A stretch of 13,242 nt of DNA from DATELY01 sp040513115 (GTDB lineage: Bacteria; Pseudomonadota; Gammaproteobacteria; Steroidobacterales; Steroidobacteraceae), in contig JBEVDW010000433.1 of NCBI GenBank assembly GCA_040513115.1, positions 1-13,242 on the forward strand, in the 5' to 3' direction. This document shows, piece by piece, positions 6,861 to 13,242 of the stretch (position 1 is its first letter; each line of letters starts with the position of its first letter). The notes beneath the pieces are model-generated. The model ran no database searches. It was not told the origin of the DNA and saw only the letters and a list, made by a program, of their open reading frames with translations. A program made the position numbers and the translations under genes.

Positions 6861-7877
6861 ATGAAAGCCCATTGCCTCCAATCGCCCGGCAGCATCGATG
6901 GACTGTTCCTGCAGGAAGTCCCCAAGCCCACGCCCGGGCCACACGACGTTCTCATTCGAGTGCGTGCAACCTCGATCAACAACCGCGATCTCATGGTGGT
7001 GCACAACCAGTATGGCTTTCCGATCCCCCCAGGACTGATTCCGCTGTCCGACGCTGCGGGCGTCGTCGAGGCCATTGGCAGTAACGTCCGTCGTTTTGCC
7101 GTTGGCGATCATGTGTCACCCACGTTCCAGACCGGGTGGATCGGAGGACCTGCACGGCCCGAATATTGGGGAACGGATCTCGGGGCATCTCTGCCGGGAG
7201 TACTAGCGCAGTACATCGCGTTGCATGAAGAAGCCGTCGTGAAGCTTCCACCACATCTCTCGTTCGAAGAAGGGGCGACCTTGTGCTGCGCAGGCATCAC
7301 CGCGTGGACAGCACTGACGAGCCCCTGCCCTGTTGCGCCAGGCGAGACGGTTCTCATACAGGGAACCGGCGGTGTCGCCCTGTTTGCATTGCAGTTCGCC
7401 AAGGCGTTCGGCGCCCGCGTAATTGCAACCACCTCCAGCGATGCAAAGGCAAAGCGCCTGCTCACGCTCGGCGCCGATGACGTCGTCAACTACGTCGAGG
7501 TCCTCGACTGGGATCAAAAGGTCATTGCGCTCAGCGGCGGAGTCGGTGTGGATCGGGTGGTGGAAACCGGCGGCCCCACGACACTGTCGCGATCGCTGGC
7601 CGCGCTGCGCGTGGGTGGCCAACTCAGCTTGGTCGGATTCTCGGGAGGCGCTGGCCCCTCACTGGATCCACTCACGCTCTTGGGGCGAGGGTTGAGGATA
7701 GAGACGATTGCAGTGGGGAGCCGGAATGACTATGAGGCGATGAACCGCGCCATCACAGCACATCGCATGCGACCGCCAGTCATCGATCGAGTGTTCGAGT
7801 TCGATCAGGCGCGCGAGGCGCTCGCGCATCTCGCAGCGCGGCGCCACGTGGGCAAAATAGTCATACGAGTCGATTAG
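6861..7877 (+). CDS. MDR-superfamily NAD(P)-dependent oxidoreductase (quinone reductase / alcohol dehydrogenase-like, no zinc ligands)
   Basis: An intact 338-residue medium-chain dehydrogenase/reductase. The N-terminal GroES-like domain contains PGPHDVLIRVRATSINNRDL (25-44) and LSDAAGVVEAIGSNVRRFAVGD (62-83). The nucleotide-binding Rossmann domain has IQGTGGVALFALQFAKAFGA (166-185) followed by IATTSSDAKAKRLLTLGAD. The Cys, GHE and four-Cys structural zinc sites of zinc alcohol dehydrogenases are absent, which places it with the quinone reductase or zinc-independent branch. It likely reduces or oxidises a carbonyl, enone or alcohol. ATG 6861 has no good ribosome site and lies 36 bp past the end of the broken MaoC gene, so the two probably shared a transcript; whether translation here depends on coupling is unclear. 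The substrate is unknown. Confidence 0.9.
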   Translation: MKAHCLQSPGSIDGLFLQEVPKPTPGPHDVLIRVRATSINNRDLMVVHNQYGFPIPPGLIPLSDAAGVVEAIGSNVRRFAVGDHVSPTFQTGWIGGPARPEYWGTDLGASLPGVLAQYIALHEEAVVKLPPHLSFEEGATLCCAGITAWTALTSPCPVAPGETVLIQGTGGVALFALQFAKAFGARVIATTSSDAKAKRLLTLGADDVVNYVEVLDWDQKVIALSGGVGVDRVVETGGPTTLSRSLAALRVGGQLSLVGFSGGAGPSLDPLTLLGRGLRIETIAVGSRNDYEAMNRAITAHRMRPPVIDRVFEFDQAREALAHLAARRHVGKIVIRVD

Positions 7878-7883
7878 ACAACT

Positions 7884-7899
7884 GCCGCTCCTGAGCGGC
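7884..7899. terminator. Candidate bidirectional hairpin between convergent genes
   Basis: GCCGCT, loop CCTG, AGCGGC: a perfect 6-bp GC-rich stem in the 32-bp gap between the stop of the MDR gene (plus) and the stop of sulfotransferase 2 (minus). There is no T-run on either side, so intrinsic termination is uncertain; the location suits it. Confidence 0.4.
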
Positions 7900-7909
7900 C
7901 GCAAGGTGG

Positions 7910-9184
7910 TCAGATCTCGTACCGAACGTTGAAACGCTTCAAGTAGCGGTCGAACAACTTTCGTTCCTCATTGCGCCGCTCGGCTTGACCATCAGCATAT
8001 CTGTGTGGCGGCCGACTGCTGCGTGGATGCTCGCGCAGATATGCTCTCATCGCCTCGCGAGCGCGCTCGGTAAATGTCTCCCCCATGGAGCGGTACAGCG
8101 CTTCGACCGTCGCAACCGGATCAGTGACGAAGTCCACGTATTGAACGTGATGGATGCGGTCAGCCGGAATGATGCCCTGGTCCATCTGATTCATGACCAG
8201 ATCGTACAAGCCAGCCAATCCGGCTGGATTCGTAAGATGTGCCGTCGCGGACTCGTCGAGTTTCCGGTCACTGCGCATCCAATGAATCGTGCCGACCAGA
8301 CTCACCACCGACGGCACGGTCTTGAGCGGATCTCGATGAGCCCAGATCAGTCGCATGTCCGGAAAGACTTTGAAGACGGCGGGCAGGTAACGCATGGCAT
8401 CGGCGGACTTCAGCAGCCAGCGCTTGCGCGGATTTTTCCACTGCAGCACCTTCATGACGCGTTTTGCGTAGCTCAGGCCAGTCACGCCGTCCGTGTGGCC
8501 TTCGAGGTAGGCGTTGAAGGTCGGCGTGAAGCCCAAGAAGATCAGCCACCCTATGGATTGGAAGCTGAGTGCCTCGAGCTGTATCAGCTCTGTGGGCATG
8601 GCCCCGCCAAACTCGTGCATCGAGCGAATCTCCGGAACGACGCGCTCGAACTGGGTCATCCGCTGGTCGGCAATTGCGATGCGTGCATCGGTCCGGTAGG
8701 TCGCGGCTTGCGGCGGCGGGCACGGAAACAGTGCTTCCCAGTGAAGCGTGGTCCCATTGTCCGGGTCTCGCGCGAGCAGATTCTGCAGCGCAGATGTGCC
8801 ACTACGCCCGGGCCCAATGATCATCATCGGCGGCGCAATGTCCTCGTCTTCGATTTCGGGATACTTCTTGTACGTATCCTCGACACGCAAGCGCGCCTCG
8901 AGAAACATGAGAATGTCCGAGCGGGTCATGATGCGACCCATCAGATTCAGTTCTGCCTCTTCCTGCAATGACTTGAGAAAGACACGGAACGGCTCGCGCC
9001 AGCTGTCCTCGCCAAAGTCGTTCAGACTCGTGTTTGCCTGTGCGGTGGACAGCAGCGAGCGCTCATCCAGCGGCACGATGCTCGCGATGTCCAGGCAACG
9101 GCCTTCCTCGTTGATGCGTTGCAGCCACTCCGGCCGTAGAGCGGGCGCCCACTGCTTGACGCGATAGTTGATGTCATCACTCAT
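7910..9184 (-). CDS. Sulfotransferase-family protein 2 (paralogue of protein 1)
   Basis: A 424-residue protein that matches sulfotransferase 1 from end to end: RPEWLQRINEEGRCLDI, VEDTYKKYPEIEDEDI, FPCPPPQAATYRTDARI, VLQWKNPRKRWLLK and HRDPLKTVPSVVSLVGTIHW all have direct counterparts there. The phosphosulfate loop is MMIIGPGRSGTSAL (120-133) and the 3'-phosphate region is IWAHRDPLKTVPSVVSL (280-296). Between them WLLKSADAMRYL (256-267) carries Ala where protein 1 has the Pro of LKDPLHL, a local change beside the conserved Lys. There is no signal peptide. Weak ribosome site (GAGCAGTG) before ATG 9184-9182. It lies 90 bp after the TonB receptor gene on the same strand, separated by a strong hairpin, so it may have its own promoter or receive read-through. 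Acceptor unknown; activity inferred from motifs. Confidence 0.87.
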   Translation of the reverse strand: MSDDINYRVKQWAPALRPEWLQRINEEGRCLDIASIVPLDERSLLSTAQANTSLNDFGEDSWREPFRVFLKSLQEEAELNLMGRIMTRSDILMFLEARLRVEDTYKKYPEIEDEDIAPPMMIIGPGRSGTSALQNLLARDPDNGTTLHWEALFPCPPPQAATYRTDARIAIADQRMTQFERVVPEIRSMHEFGGAMPTELIQLEALSFQSIGWLIFLGFTPTFNAYLEGHTDGVTGLSYAKRVMKVLQWKNPRKRWLLKSADAMRYLPAVFKVFPDMRLIWAHRDPLKTVPSVVSLVGTIHWMRSDRKLDESATAHLTNPAGLAGLYDLVMNQMDQGIIPADRIHHVQYVDFVTDPVATVEALYRSMGETFTERAREAMRAYLREHPRSSRPPHRYADGQAERRNEERKLFDRYLKRFNVRYEI

Positions 9185-9229
9185 TCACACTGCTCGCCGG
9201 ACGAGTGAAGTGGAGTCGAATGCAAGTAC

Positions 9230-9260
9230 CGGCAGCAGGCGCACCTAGCGCCTGCTGCCG
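9230..9260. terminator. Strong hairpin after the TonB receptor gene
   Basis: A perfect 13-bp inverted repeat, CGGCAGCAGGCGC / GCGCCTGCTGCCG, with a 5-base loop (ACCTA), starting 14 bp past the receptor stop. Very stable, but only a weak T-rich stretch follows on the minus strand, so it may act as an intrinsic terminator or as a 3'-end stabiliser separating the receptor mRNA from sulfotransferase 2. Confidence 0.7.
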
Positions 9261-9274
9261 CGTCCTCGGATCGC

Positions 9275-10711
9275 TCAGAACTTCGCGGTGACTCTCACAC
9301 CGTAAGTCCGTGGTGCTCCATCTACGACCCAAGCAGCGATGCCCGCGGCCGCTTCGGCAGCGACGAAATAGTATTTATCGAAGACATTGCGTACATAACC
9401 GCTCACGGAATACCGATCGTCCTCCGTGCGGTACGTCAGCGACGCATTCGTGAGGCTGTAACTGTCCTGATCACCGATGGGCTGCAGCGCGCCGTTGATG
9501 TTCGCATCGCCGCGATACTGTACGTCCAGTGAGGGATTCAAGCTGCCTGCCGATCCCAGCGGAATCTCGTAGTCGATACCGGCATAACCCGTCCAGTCCG
9601 CAGCAAAAGGCATCTGCTGATCGGTGTCTTTGAACTCTGCATCCAGGTAGCCAACGGCCGCTGACAGCGTCAGGCGATCAACGGGGCGAGCCGTGAGTTC
9701 GAAATCGACTCCCTTGATCCGTGCCTCACCCTGATTTTGAATGACCTGCGCAAAGAAGGGCGCCGTGGGAATCGTGATGACGACATCCCGTTGCAGGTTG
9801 TCATAGTTGGTCCAGAAAACGGAGACGTTCGTTCTGAGCCGTTGGTTGAGCCATTCGGCTTTCAAGCCCATTTCGTACGAGTCGACTTCCTCCGGGTCGA
9901 ACTCCACGGCTGCAGCTGGAGTCGGCACATCACCGTTGATACCTCCGCTGCGATAGCCCTGTGAGAATCGGAAATAACCCAGGATGTCCGACGAAAAGCG
10001 GAACTCGGTTCCAGCTTCCAACGAGAAATTGTTGAAATCTTCATCGACCGGATAAACGAACGGCGCGGTCGGAAACTCAGGCGGTGCCGGACTGAAGAAC
10101 GTGATGTCGAGATCCTTCTTGTCCTTCGACTGACGTCCGCCCAGCGAAACGCTCCAGCGATCGGTGAAGTGATAGGTGGCCTGTCCGAATGCGGCATAAC
10201 TCTTGAGATCCTGCTCGCGATGGCTCGGAATCACGTTGCCGAAGGCGTCGATCGGCTGAGACAGTTCCCAACTGGAATCGAGGTAGTAGACGCCGACGAC
10301 CCAGTCGAGCTGTCCCGGCTCCTGCGTGCCCGAGCGATCGGAGGACAAACGGATTTCCTGGCTGAACTGATCGACCTTCATCCGGCGGTCGATCGAGGTC
10401 AGCAGCGGGAGGCCCGTTCCATCCACGTCGACGATTTGGAGTTCGTCCGCATCGCGATAACCGGTAATAGAGGTGAGTTGGATCCCGGAACCCAGATTCC
10501 ATGTGAGGTTGGCCGCTACACTCCAGACTTCCAGGTCGTTCGGGTCGGTGAACTCCATGGTCGACTTGTATTTGCGAGTCGTTTCGCACTGGCCAAGAAA
10601 AGCAAGACCCGTCGCACTCGCATCGCACAGCCGTACATTTGGCTGTCCAGGCAGACCGGCAATGCTGGAGGCAACGTTGCGCAAGCCGCGCTGCGGGGAT
10701 TCGTCTTTCAT
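9275..10711 (-). pseudogene. TonB-dependent receptor, C-terminal beta-barrel part (separated by frameshift)
   Basis: 478 codons encoding most of the 22-strand outer-membrane barrel: repeated amphipathic strands such as LTSITGYRDADELQI, QFSQEIRLSS, LDWVVGVYYL, EFRFSSDILGYFRFSQGYRSGG, EEVDSYEMGLKAEWLNQRL, FELTARPVDRLTLSAAVGYL and YSVSGYVRNVFDKYY, ending YGVRVTAKF with the terminal Phe needed for BAM-dependent assembly. This frame has no signal peptide or plug of its own; it begins at ATG 10711-10709, which overlaps the TGA of the upstream part (ATGA). Deleting one of the two 20-bp repeat copies at 10703-10742 joins both parts in one frame: DYMKDESPQRG reads through and the protein is 727 residues, a normal receptor length. 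As written, this half could be made only by re-initiation and would not be exported. Confidence 0.88.
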
Positions 10712-10742
10712 GTAGTCCGCAGGTCTTTCATGTAGTCCGCAG
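10703..10742. repeat. Perfect 20-bp tandem duplication inside the TonB receptor gene
   Basis: The unit GTCTTTCATGTAGTCCGCAG occurs at 10703-10722 and again, without spacing or mismatch, at 10723-10742. Twenty is not a multiple of three, so the extra copy shifts the receptor frame. One copy alone restores an uninterrupted 727-residue receptor. Confidence 0.95.
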
Positions 10743-11478
10743 TGAGATAAAGATTGACGGAGTCGTTCGGCGTCCAGAGGAAGCCGACGCGCGCTGCCAC
10801 GGTGTCCTGCCCGGTCAGGTCTTCTCCAGTAGTGAGATCGTGCACATAGCCATCGCTCTGCGAGGTCATGACAGCGAGCTTTGCTCCCAACACGTCAGGG
10901 ATGAGCGGTCCATCGATCGCCGCCTTGACCGAATACGTGTCGTCGCTGCCGTAACTCGCTTCGAGTCTCATACCGAGCTCATCACCCGGGCGACGCGTCG
11001 TGATGTTGATCGCACCACCCGGCGAGTTACGCCCCTGCAATGTCCCCTGCGGACCGCGCAGGACTTCGATCTGCTCCACATCGAAGACATCCAGCGCCGA
11101 ACCGACGATGGTCGCGAGGTAGACGCCATCCACGCTGATGGCGATGGCGGGATCCTGCACCGGCTCCTGTGCACGATTGCCGATGCCACGTATAAAAGGC
11201 GCAAGAGAAGAAGTGCTGATCGAGACCGGCTCCAGCGTCACGTTCGGAGTGAGCTGCTGAAGATCCTCGATTCTTGCGATGAAGTTTCTCTCGATTGCGG
11301 CCTGACCGACGGCGGTGACCGAAACAGGTACGTCCTGGATCGACTCGGCACGCTTACGAGCAGTGACGACGATCTCGTCGAGGCCGCCGCCTGCCGGCTC
11401 GGACTGGGCGGCGGCCAGCGCGCTGATCAGCGAGAGTGCAACGCAAGACACGCCATTCAGAATGTTGACTGATCGCAT
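10708..11478 (-). pseudogene. TonB-dependent receptor, signal peptide and plug part (5' end of split gene)
   Basis: 256 codons with a Sec signal peptide (hydrophobic VALSLISALAAA, likely cleavage after A24), a TonB box DEIVVTARKR (34-43), and the plug domain: ESIQDVPVSVTAVG, DLQQLTPNVT, APFIRGIGN, SVDGVYLA, VEQIEVLRGPQGTLQGRN and SPGGAINITTRRP. The first barrel strands follow until DYMKDLRTT and TGA at 10710-10708. The stop is reached only because of the 20-bp tandem duplication just upstream on this strand. Strong ribosome site GGAGGGGG before ATG 11478-11476. The family imports siderophores, vitamins and, in catabolic proteobacteria, hydrophobic organic compounds; the plug resembles the type abundant in sphingomonads and Steroidobacter-like bacteria. 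Its position next to a P450/beta-oxidation set suggests uptake of the catabolic substrate, which is inference. Confidence 0.9.
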
Positions 11479-11570
11479 AGTCCCCCTCCGTAATCTGTTT
11501 GTAAGCTCGCGCTCTCAGTGCACGAGTGTTTGGCTCTTGATCGTAAGCAAGTGCCTAGAGCGCAGCAATC

Positions 11571-11592
11571 GTCCGGCACTCCACGACCGGAC
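11571..11592. promoter_or_regulatory. Dyad GTCCGG-N10-CCGGAC, possible operator
   Basis: A perfect 6-10-6 inverted repeat about 95 bp upstream of the receptor start. The spacing suits a dimeric helix-turn-helix regulator. No regulator gene is in the window, so its partner is unknown. Confidence 0.35.
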
Positions 11593-11640
11593 CTGGACAA
11601 CTACACTATCCCTTGCTTCACTTATGCATTACTTGCTTCT

Positions 11641-11655
11641 ATGCCGCTGCGGCAT
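11641..11655. promoter_or_regulatory. 15-bp palindrome ATGCCGC-T-GCGGCAT
   Basis: Perfect 7-bp arms around a central T, about 165 bp upstream of the receptor start. It could be an operator or a small hairpin; nothing else in the sequence decides. Confidence 0.35.
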
Positions 11656-11883
11656 TGTAGGAGTGAACAGCGGGCACAAGCCCAGCAACCCTGCTAGCGG
11701 GCTGTACACGATCCGTGATGATCGACACGAGCACCGCTAGTCATCCGCTGGATTGTGTGGGTCTCTTTCCAGGTCGGAGTCAAACCCGCTAGGACGGTTC
11801 ACCGCAGCATCCTCCTCCTTCTCACCGCTACTCAACGCAGGTCCGACGATAGCGCCAACGCTCGCTGCGCGTTTTTGACTCTG

Positions 11884-11912
11884 TTGTAAGTTTGGGGTCG
11901 ACTCCTTATAAC
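11884..11912 (+). promoter_or_regulatory. Candidate sigma-70 promoter of the SDR gene
   Basis: TTGTAA (11884-11889, 4 of 6 to the -35 consensus), a 17-bp spacer, and TATAAC (11907-11912, 5 of 6 to the -10 consensus). It would give a leader of about 47 bases before ATG 11966. Confidence 0.4.
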
Positions 11913-11965
11913 CGATGAGTTTCGCGCGACGCCCCACTCAACGGTGGTAATCACTCGGAGATGTC

Positions 11966-12724
11966 ATGGACTGGTTCACAGGTCGTGTGGCGCTCGTCAC
12001 TGGGGCGGGGGCTGGTATAGGTCGCGCAACAGCACTTCTGTTTGCCCAACATGGCGCAAGAGTGGTCGCTGCAGACCTTCACCCCGATGCCGTTCGAGAG
12101 ACGGTCGAACTGATTCGCAAGGCTGGTGGTGAAGCAATCTCCACGAGTGGAGACGTCGCAGACGCAACCACAGTCAGATCCACTATCGAAGCTGCGATCA
12201 GCGCGTTCGGTCGATTGGACTGTGCAGTGAACAATGCGGGAATTACTCATCCGCGTGATCACGAATGGGATGACGAAGCGTTTCAGCGCACGTTGGCGAT
12301 CAACGTCACGGGTGTCATGCAATGCATCAAGCATGAAGTCCCTCACATGCTGAAGCAAGGAAAAGGAACCATCGTCAACGTCGCTTCAGTGAACGCCATC
12401 ATCGCCTCGGGGAATCCGTCCCTGCCCGCCTACACGGCCAGCAAACACGCCGTCGTCGGATTGACCAAGACTGCGGCGCTCACTTGGGCACGGCAGGGAA
12501 TCAGGGTCAACGCACTATTGCCCGGCGTCACATTCACGAAGATGGTCGAGGGCGTCATGGCACTGGGACCGGACGTCAAGCAGATGCTCGAGAACCTCTC
12601 GCCGCTGGGGCGGATGGCCGCGCCAGAGGAAATGGCCGAGGCGATCATCTGGCTTTGCAGCGACAAATCCAGCTTCGTGAACGGACATGCCCTCGTGGCA
12701 GATGGCGGCTTCGTGATTCAGTAG
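11966..12724 (+). CDS. Short-chain dehydrogenase/reductase (classical SDR)
   Basis: An intact 252-residue SDR with every classical element: cofactor loop TGAGAGIG (12-19), D37 at the end of the second strand (favouring NAD(H)), GDVAD (62-66), NNAG (89-92), and the catalytic tetrad N113, S141, Y156 and K160 (YTASK). The C-terminal RMAAPEEMAEAIIWLCSDKSSFVNGHALVADGGF is typical of secondary alcohol and 3-hydroxyacyl or hydroxysteroid dehydrogenases. ATG 11966 is preceded at five bases by GGAG. It is transcribed away from the TonB receptor and stands alone, with a plausible promoter upstream. A role in oxidising a hydroxylated intermediate of the same pathway (for example the P450 product) is inferred from location only. 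Confidence 0.95.
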   Translation: MDWFTGRVALVTGAGAGIGRATALLFAQHGARVVAADLHPDAVRETVELIRKAGGEAISTSGDVADATTVRSTIEAAISAFGRLDCAVNNAGITHPRDHEWDDEAFQRTLAINVTGVMQCIKHEVPHMLKQGKGTIVNVASVNAIIASGNPSLPAYTASKHAVVGLTKTAALTWARQGIRVNALLPGVTFTKMVEGVMALGPDVKQMLENLSPLGRMAAPEEMAEAIIWLCSDKSSFVNGHALVADGGFVIQ

Positions 12725-13161
12725 AAGGGACCCCATAGATCAGAGGAATTGCTGCTGCCATCACCGACCGATCCGGACAGCCCGGACAATCTTCATCTCA
12801 CGTCTTCTCACCCGTCCTGGGCACGGCGGCCACGTCGGCTTGCACTTCCGGATCGCCGGGCCCGCTATCGACAGCCATACTTTCTCGCGGAATAGCGCTC
12901 TTCTTGAACTAGCAGCTGTTCCTGTTCGTCACAGCGCAGGACAGCTGCGATTGCAACCAAAGAGCAGAACCGCTGCGAGCTCGCACTTCACGGCCTGAAT
13001 GTGGGGTTTCAACGCAGCCGCGAGAACACACACCAACACATGCCGCATCGAATCCCGCATTCACCCTTATGTCTTCAGCCGTTGACCTGTGCGCGCAGCG
13101 AGATGCACACTGACGTCGACGCTTGAGTTTATCGACCACAGAACAACTAAAGGCGAACCAC
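12725..13161. other. Intergenic region between SDR and GST-like genes
   Basis: 437 bp with no frame that resembles a protein. The only clear structure is a hairpin at 12912-12948. Small frames on both strands lack family motifs and are not called. Confidence 0.55.
12912..12948. repeat. Inverted repeat forming a 12-bp stem
   Basis: GCAGCTGTTCCTG at 12912-12924 pairs with CAGGACAGCTGC at 12937-12948, with one bulged base and a 12-base loop. It lies 188 bp after the SDR stop and has no T-run, so it could be a factor-dependent terminator, an operator for the downstream gene or a structure in its leader. Confidence 0.5.
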
Positions 13162-13242
13162 ATGCCCGCCTCCACGCAGCCAAGCGACGAACGCGTCGTC
13201 ATCTATCACATCGAAGGAAGGCGATCATTCCGCGTCATCTGG
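13162..13242 (+). CDS. Glutathione S-transferase-like protein, N-terminal 27 residues (cut by window edge)
   Basis: From ATG 13162 the frame is open to the edge and reads MPASTQPSDERVVIYHIEGR followed by RSFRVIW. The first beta-strand VVIYHIEGRRSFRV matches the N-terminal thioredoxin-like strand and turn of bacterial glutathione S-transferases (pattern I-x-Y-H-x-E-x-R-R-S-x-R-V-x-W). An AAAGG site lies about 8 bases upstream. The glutathione-binding residues are beyond the window, so this rests on the start only. Confidence 0.65.
   Translation, partial: MPASTQPSDERVVIYHIEGRRSFRVIW

Larger units (their letters stand above)
11479..11965. other. Intergenic region between divergent receptor and SDR genes
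   Basis: 487 bp without a convincing gene. It must hold the promoters for the receptor (minus) and the dehydrogenase (plus). Visible structure: GTCCGG-N10-CCGGAC at 11571-11592, CTTGCTTC direct repeats at 11612 and 11632, a 15-bp palindrome at 11641-11655, an imperfect inverted repeat around 11776-11905, and a plausible plus-strand promoter at 11884-11912. A 66-codon minus-strand frame at 11737-11937 has no recognisable motif and I do not call it. Confidence 0.6.

Noticed and set aside
7985..8971. Long plus-strand frame (328 codons) opposite sulfotransferase 2
   Set aside because: Antisense shadow of a well-supported gene, without family motifs.
11737..11937. 66-codon minus-strand frame upstream of the SDR gene
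   Set aside because: No ribosome site or family resemblance, and it spans the likely SDR promoter and inverted repeats.
12909..13202. 97-codon minus-strand frame at the right end
   Set aside because: It overlaps the start of the GST-like gene, is Cys/Arg/Ser-rich like random GC-rich sequence and has no motif.
1..13242. CRISPR arrays, tRNA or rRNA genes, insertion-sequence transposases
   Set aside because: Looked for regularly spaced repeats, RNA-gene signatures and transposase motifs on both strands; none seen.

Overview
The window looks like chromosomal DNA of a GC-rich, TonB-using Gram-negative proteobacterium. An outer-membrane TonB-dependent receptor with a clear signal peptide, a dense set of acyl-CoA enzymes, a soluble bacterial cytochrome P450 and frequent strong AGGAGG-type ribosome sites fit a catabolically versatile Gammaproteobacterium (Steroidobacter/Nevskia-like) or a sphingomonad. 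The lineage is an inference; no rRNA or tRNA is present.

Layout. (a) 1-5546, minus strand: six genes read in one direction, in transcription order cytochrome P450, SnoaL/NTF2-like protein, sulfotransferase-family protein 1, enoyl-CoA hydratase, nitronate monooxygenase-like flavoprotein, and an acyl-CoA dehydrogenase cut by the window edge. Spacing is tight: a 4-bp ATGA overlap, then gaps of about 30, 67, 13 and 2 bp, so this is very probably one operon. (b) 5600-5895, minus: remnant of a second, different enoyl-CoA hydratase, with an internal deletion, a frame change and a missing C-terminal half; its last part runs in frame into the P450. (c) 5986-7877, plus: a MaoC-like (R)-specific hydratase broken by two +1 frameshifts, then an intact zinc-less MDR-family oxidoreductase. 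(d) 7910-9184, minus: sulfotransferase-family protein 2, a paralogue of the first. (e) 9275-11478, minus: a TonB-dependent receptor split into two ORFs by a perfect 20-bp tandem duplication, followed by a strong hairpin. (f) 11479-11965: an intergenic region rich in dyads and short repeats. (g) 11966-12724, plus: an intact short-chain dehydrogenase. (h) 12725-13161: noncoding with one hairpin. (i) 13162 to the edge, plus: the first 27 codons of a glutathione S-transferase-like gene.

Together the genes suggest uptake of a poorly soluble organic compound (TonB receptor), its oxidation (P450, dehydrogenases), CoA-ester beta-oxidation (acyl-CoA dehydrogenase, two kinds of hydratase, flavoprotein) and possibly sulfo-group transfer. 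A steroid-, terpenoid- or alicyclic-type substrate is a reasonable guess, but no gene here fixes the substrate. Two features stand out: the pairing of full-length sulfotransferase paralogues with a P450/beta-oxidation set, and three independent reading-frame lesions confined to 5.6-11.5 kb, one of them (the 20-bp duplication) of a kind that can revert by slippage.
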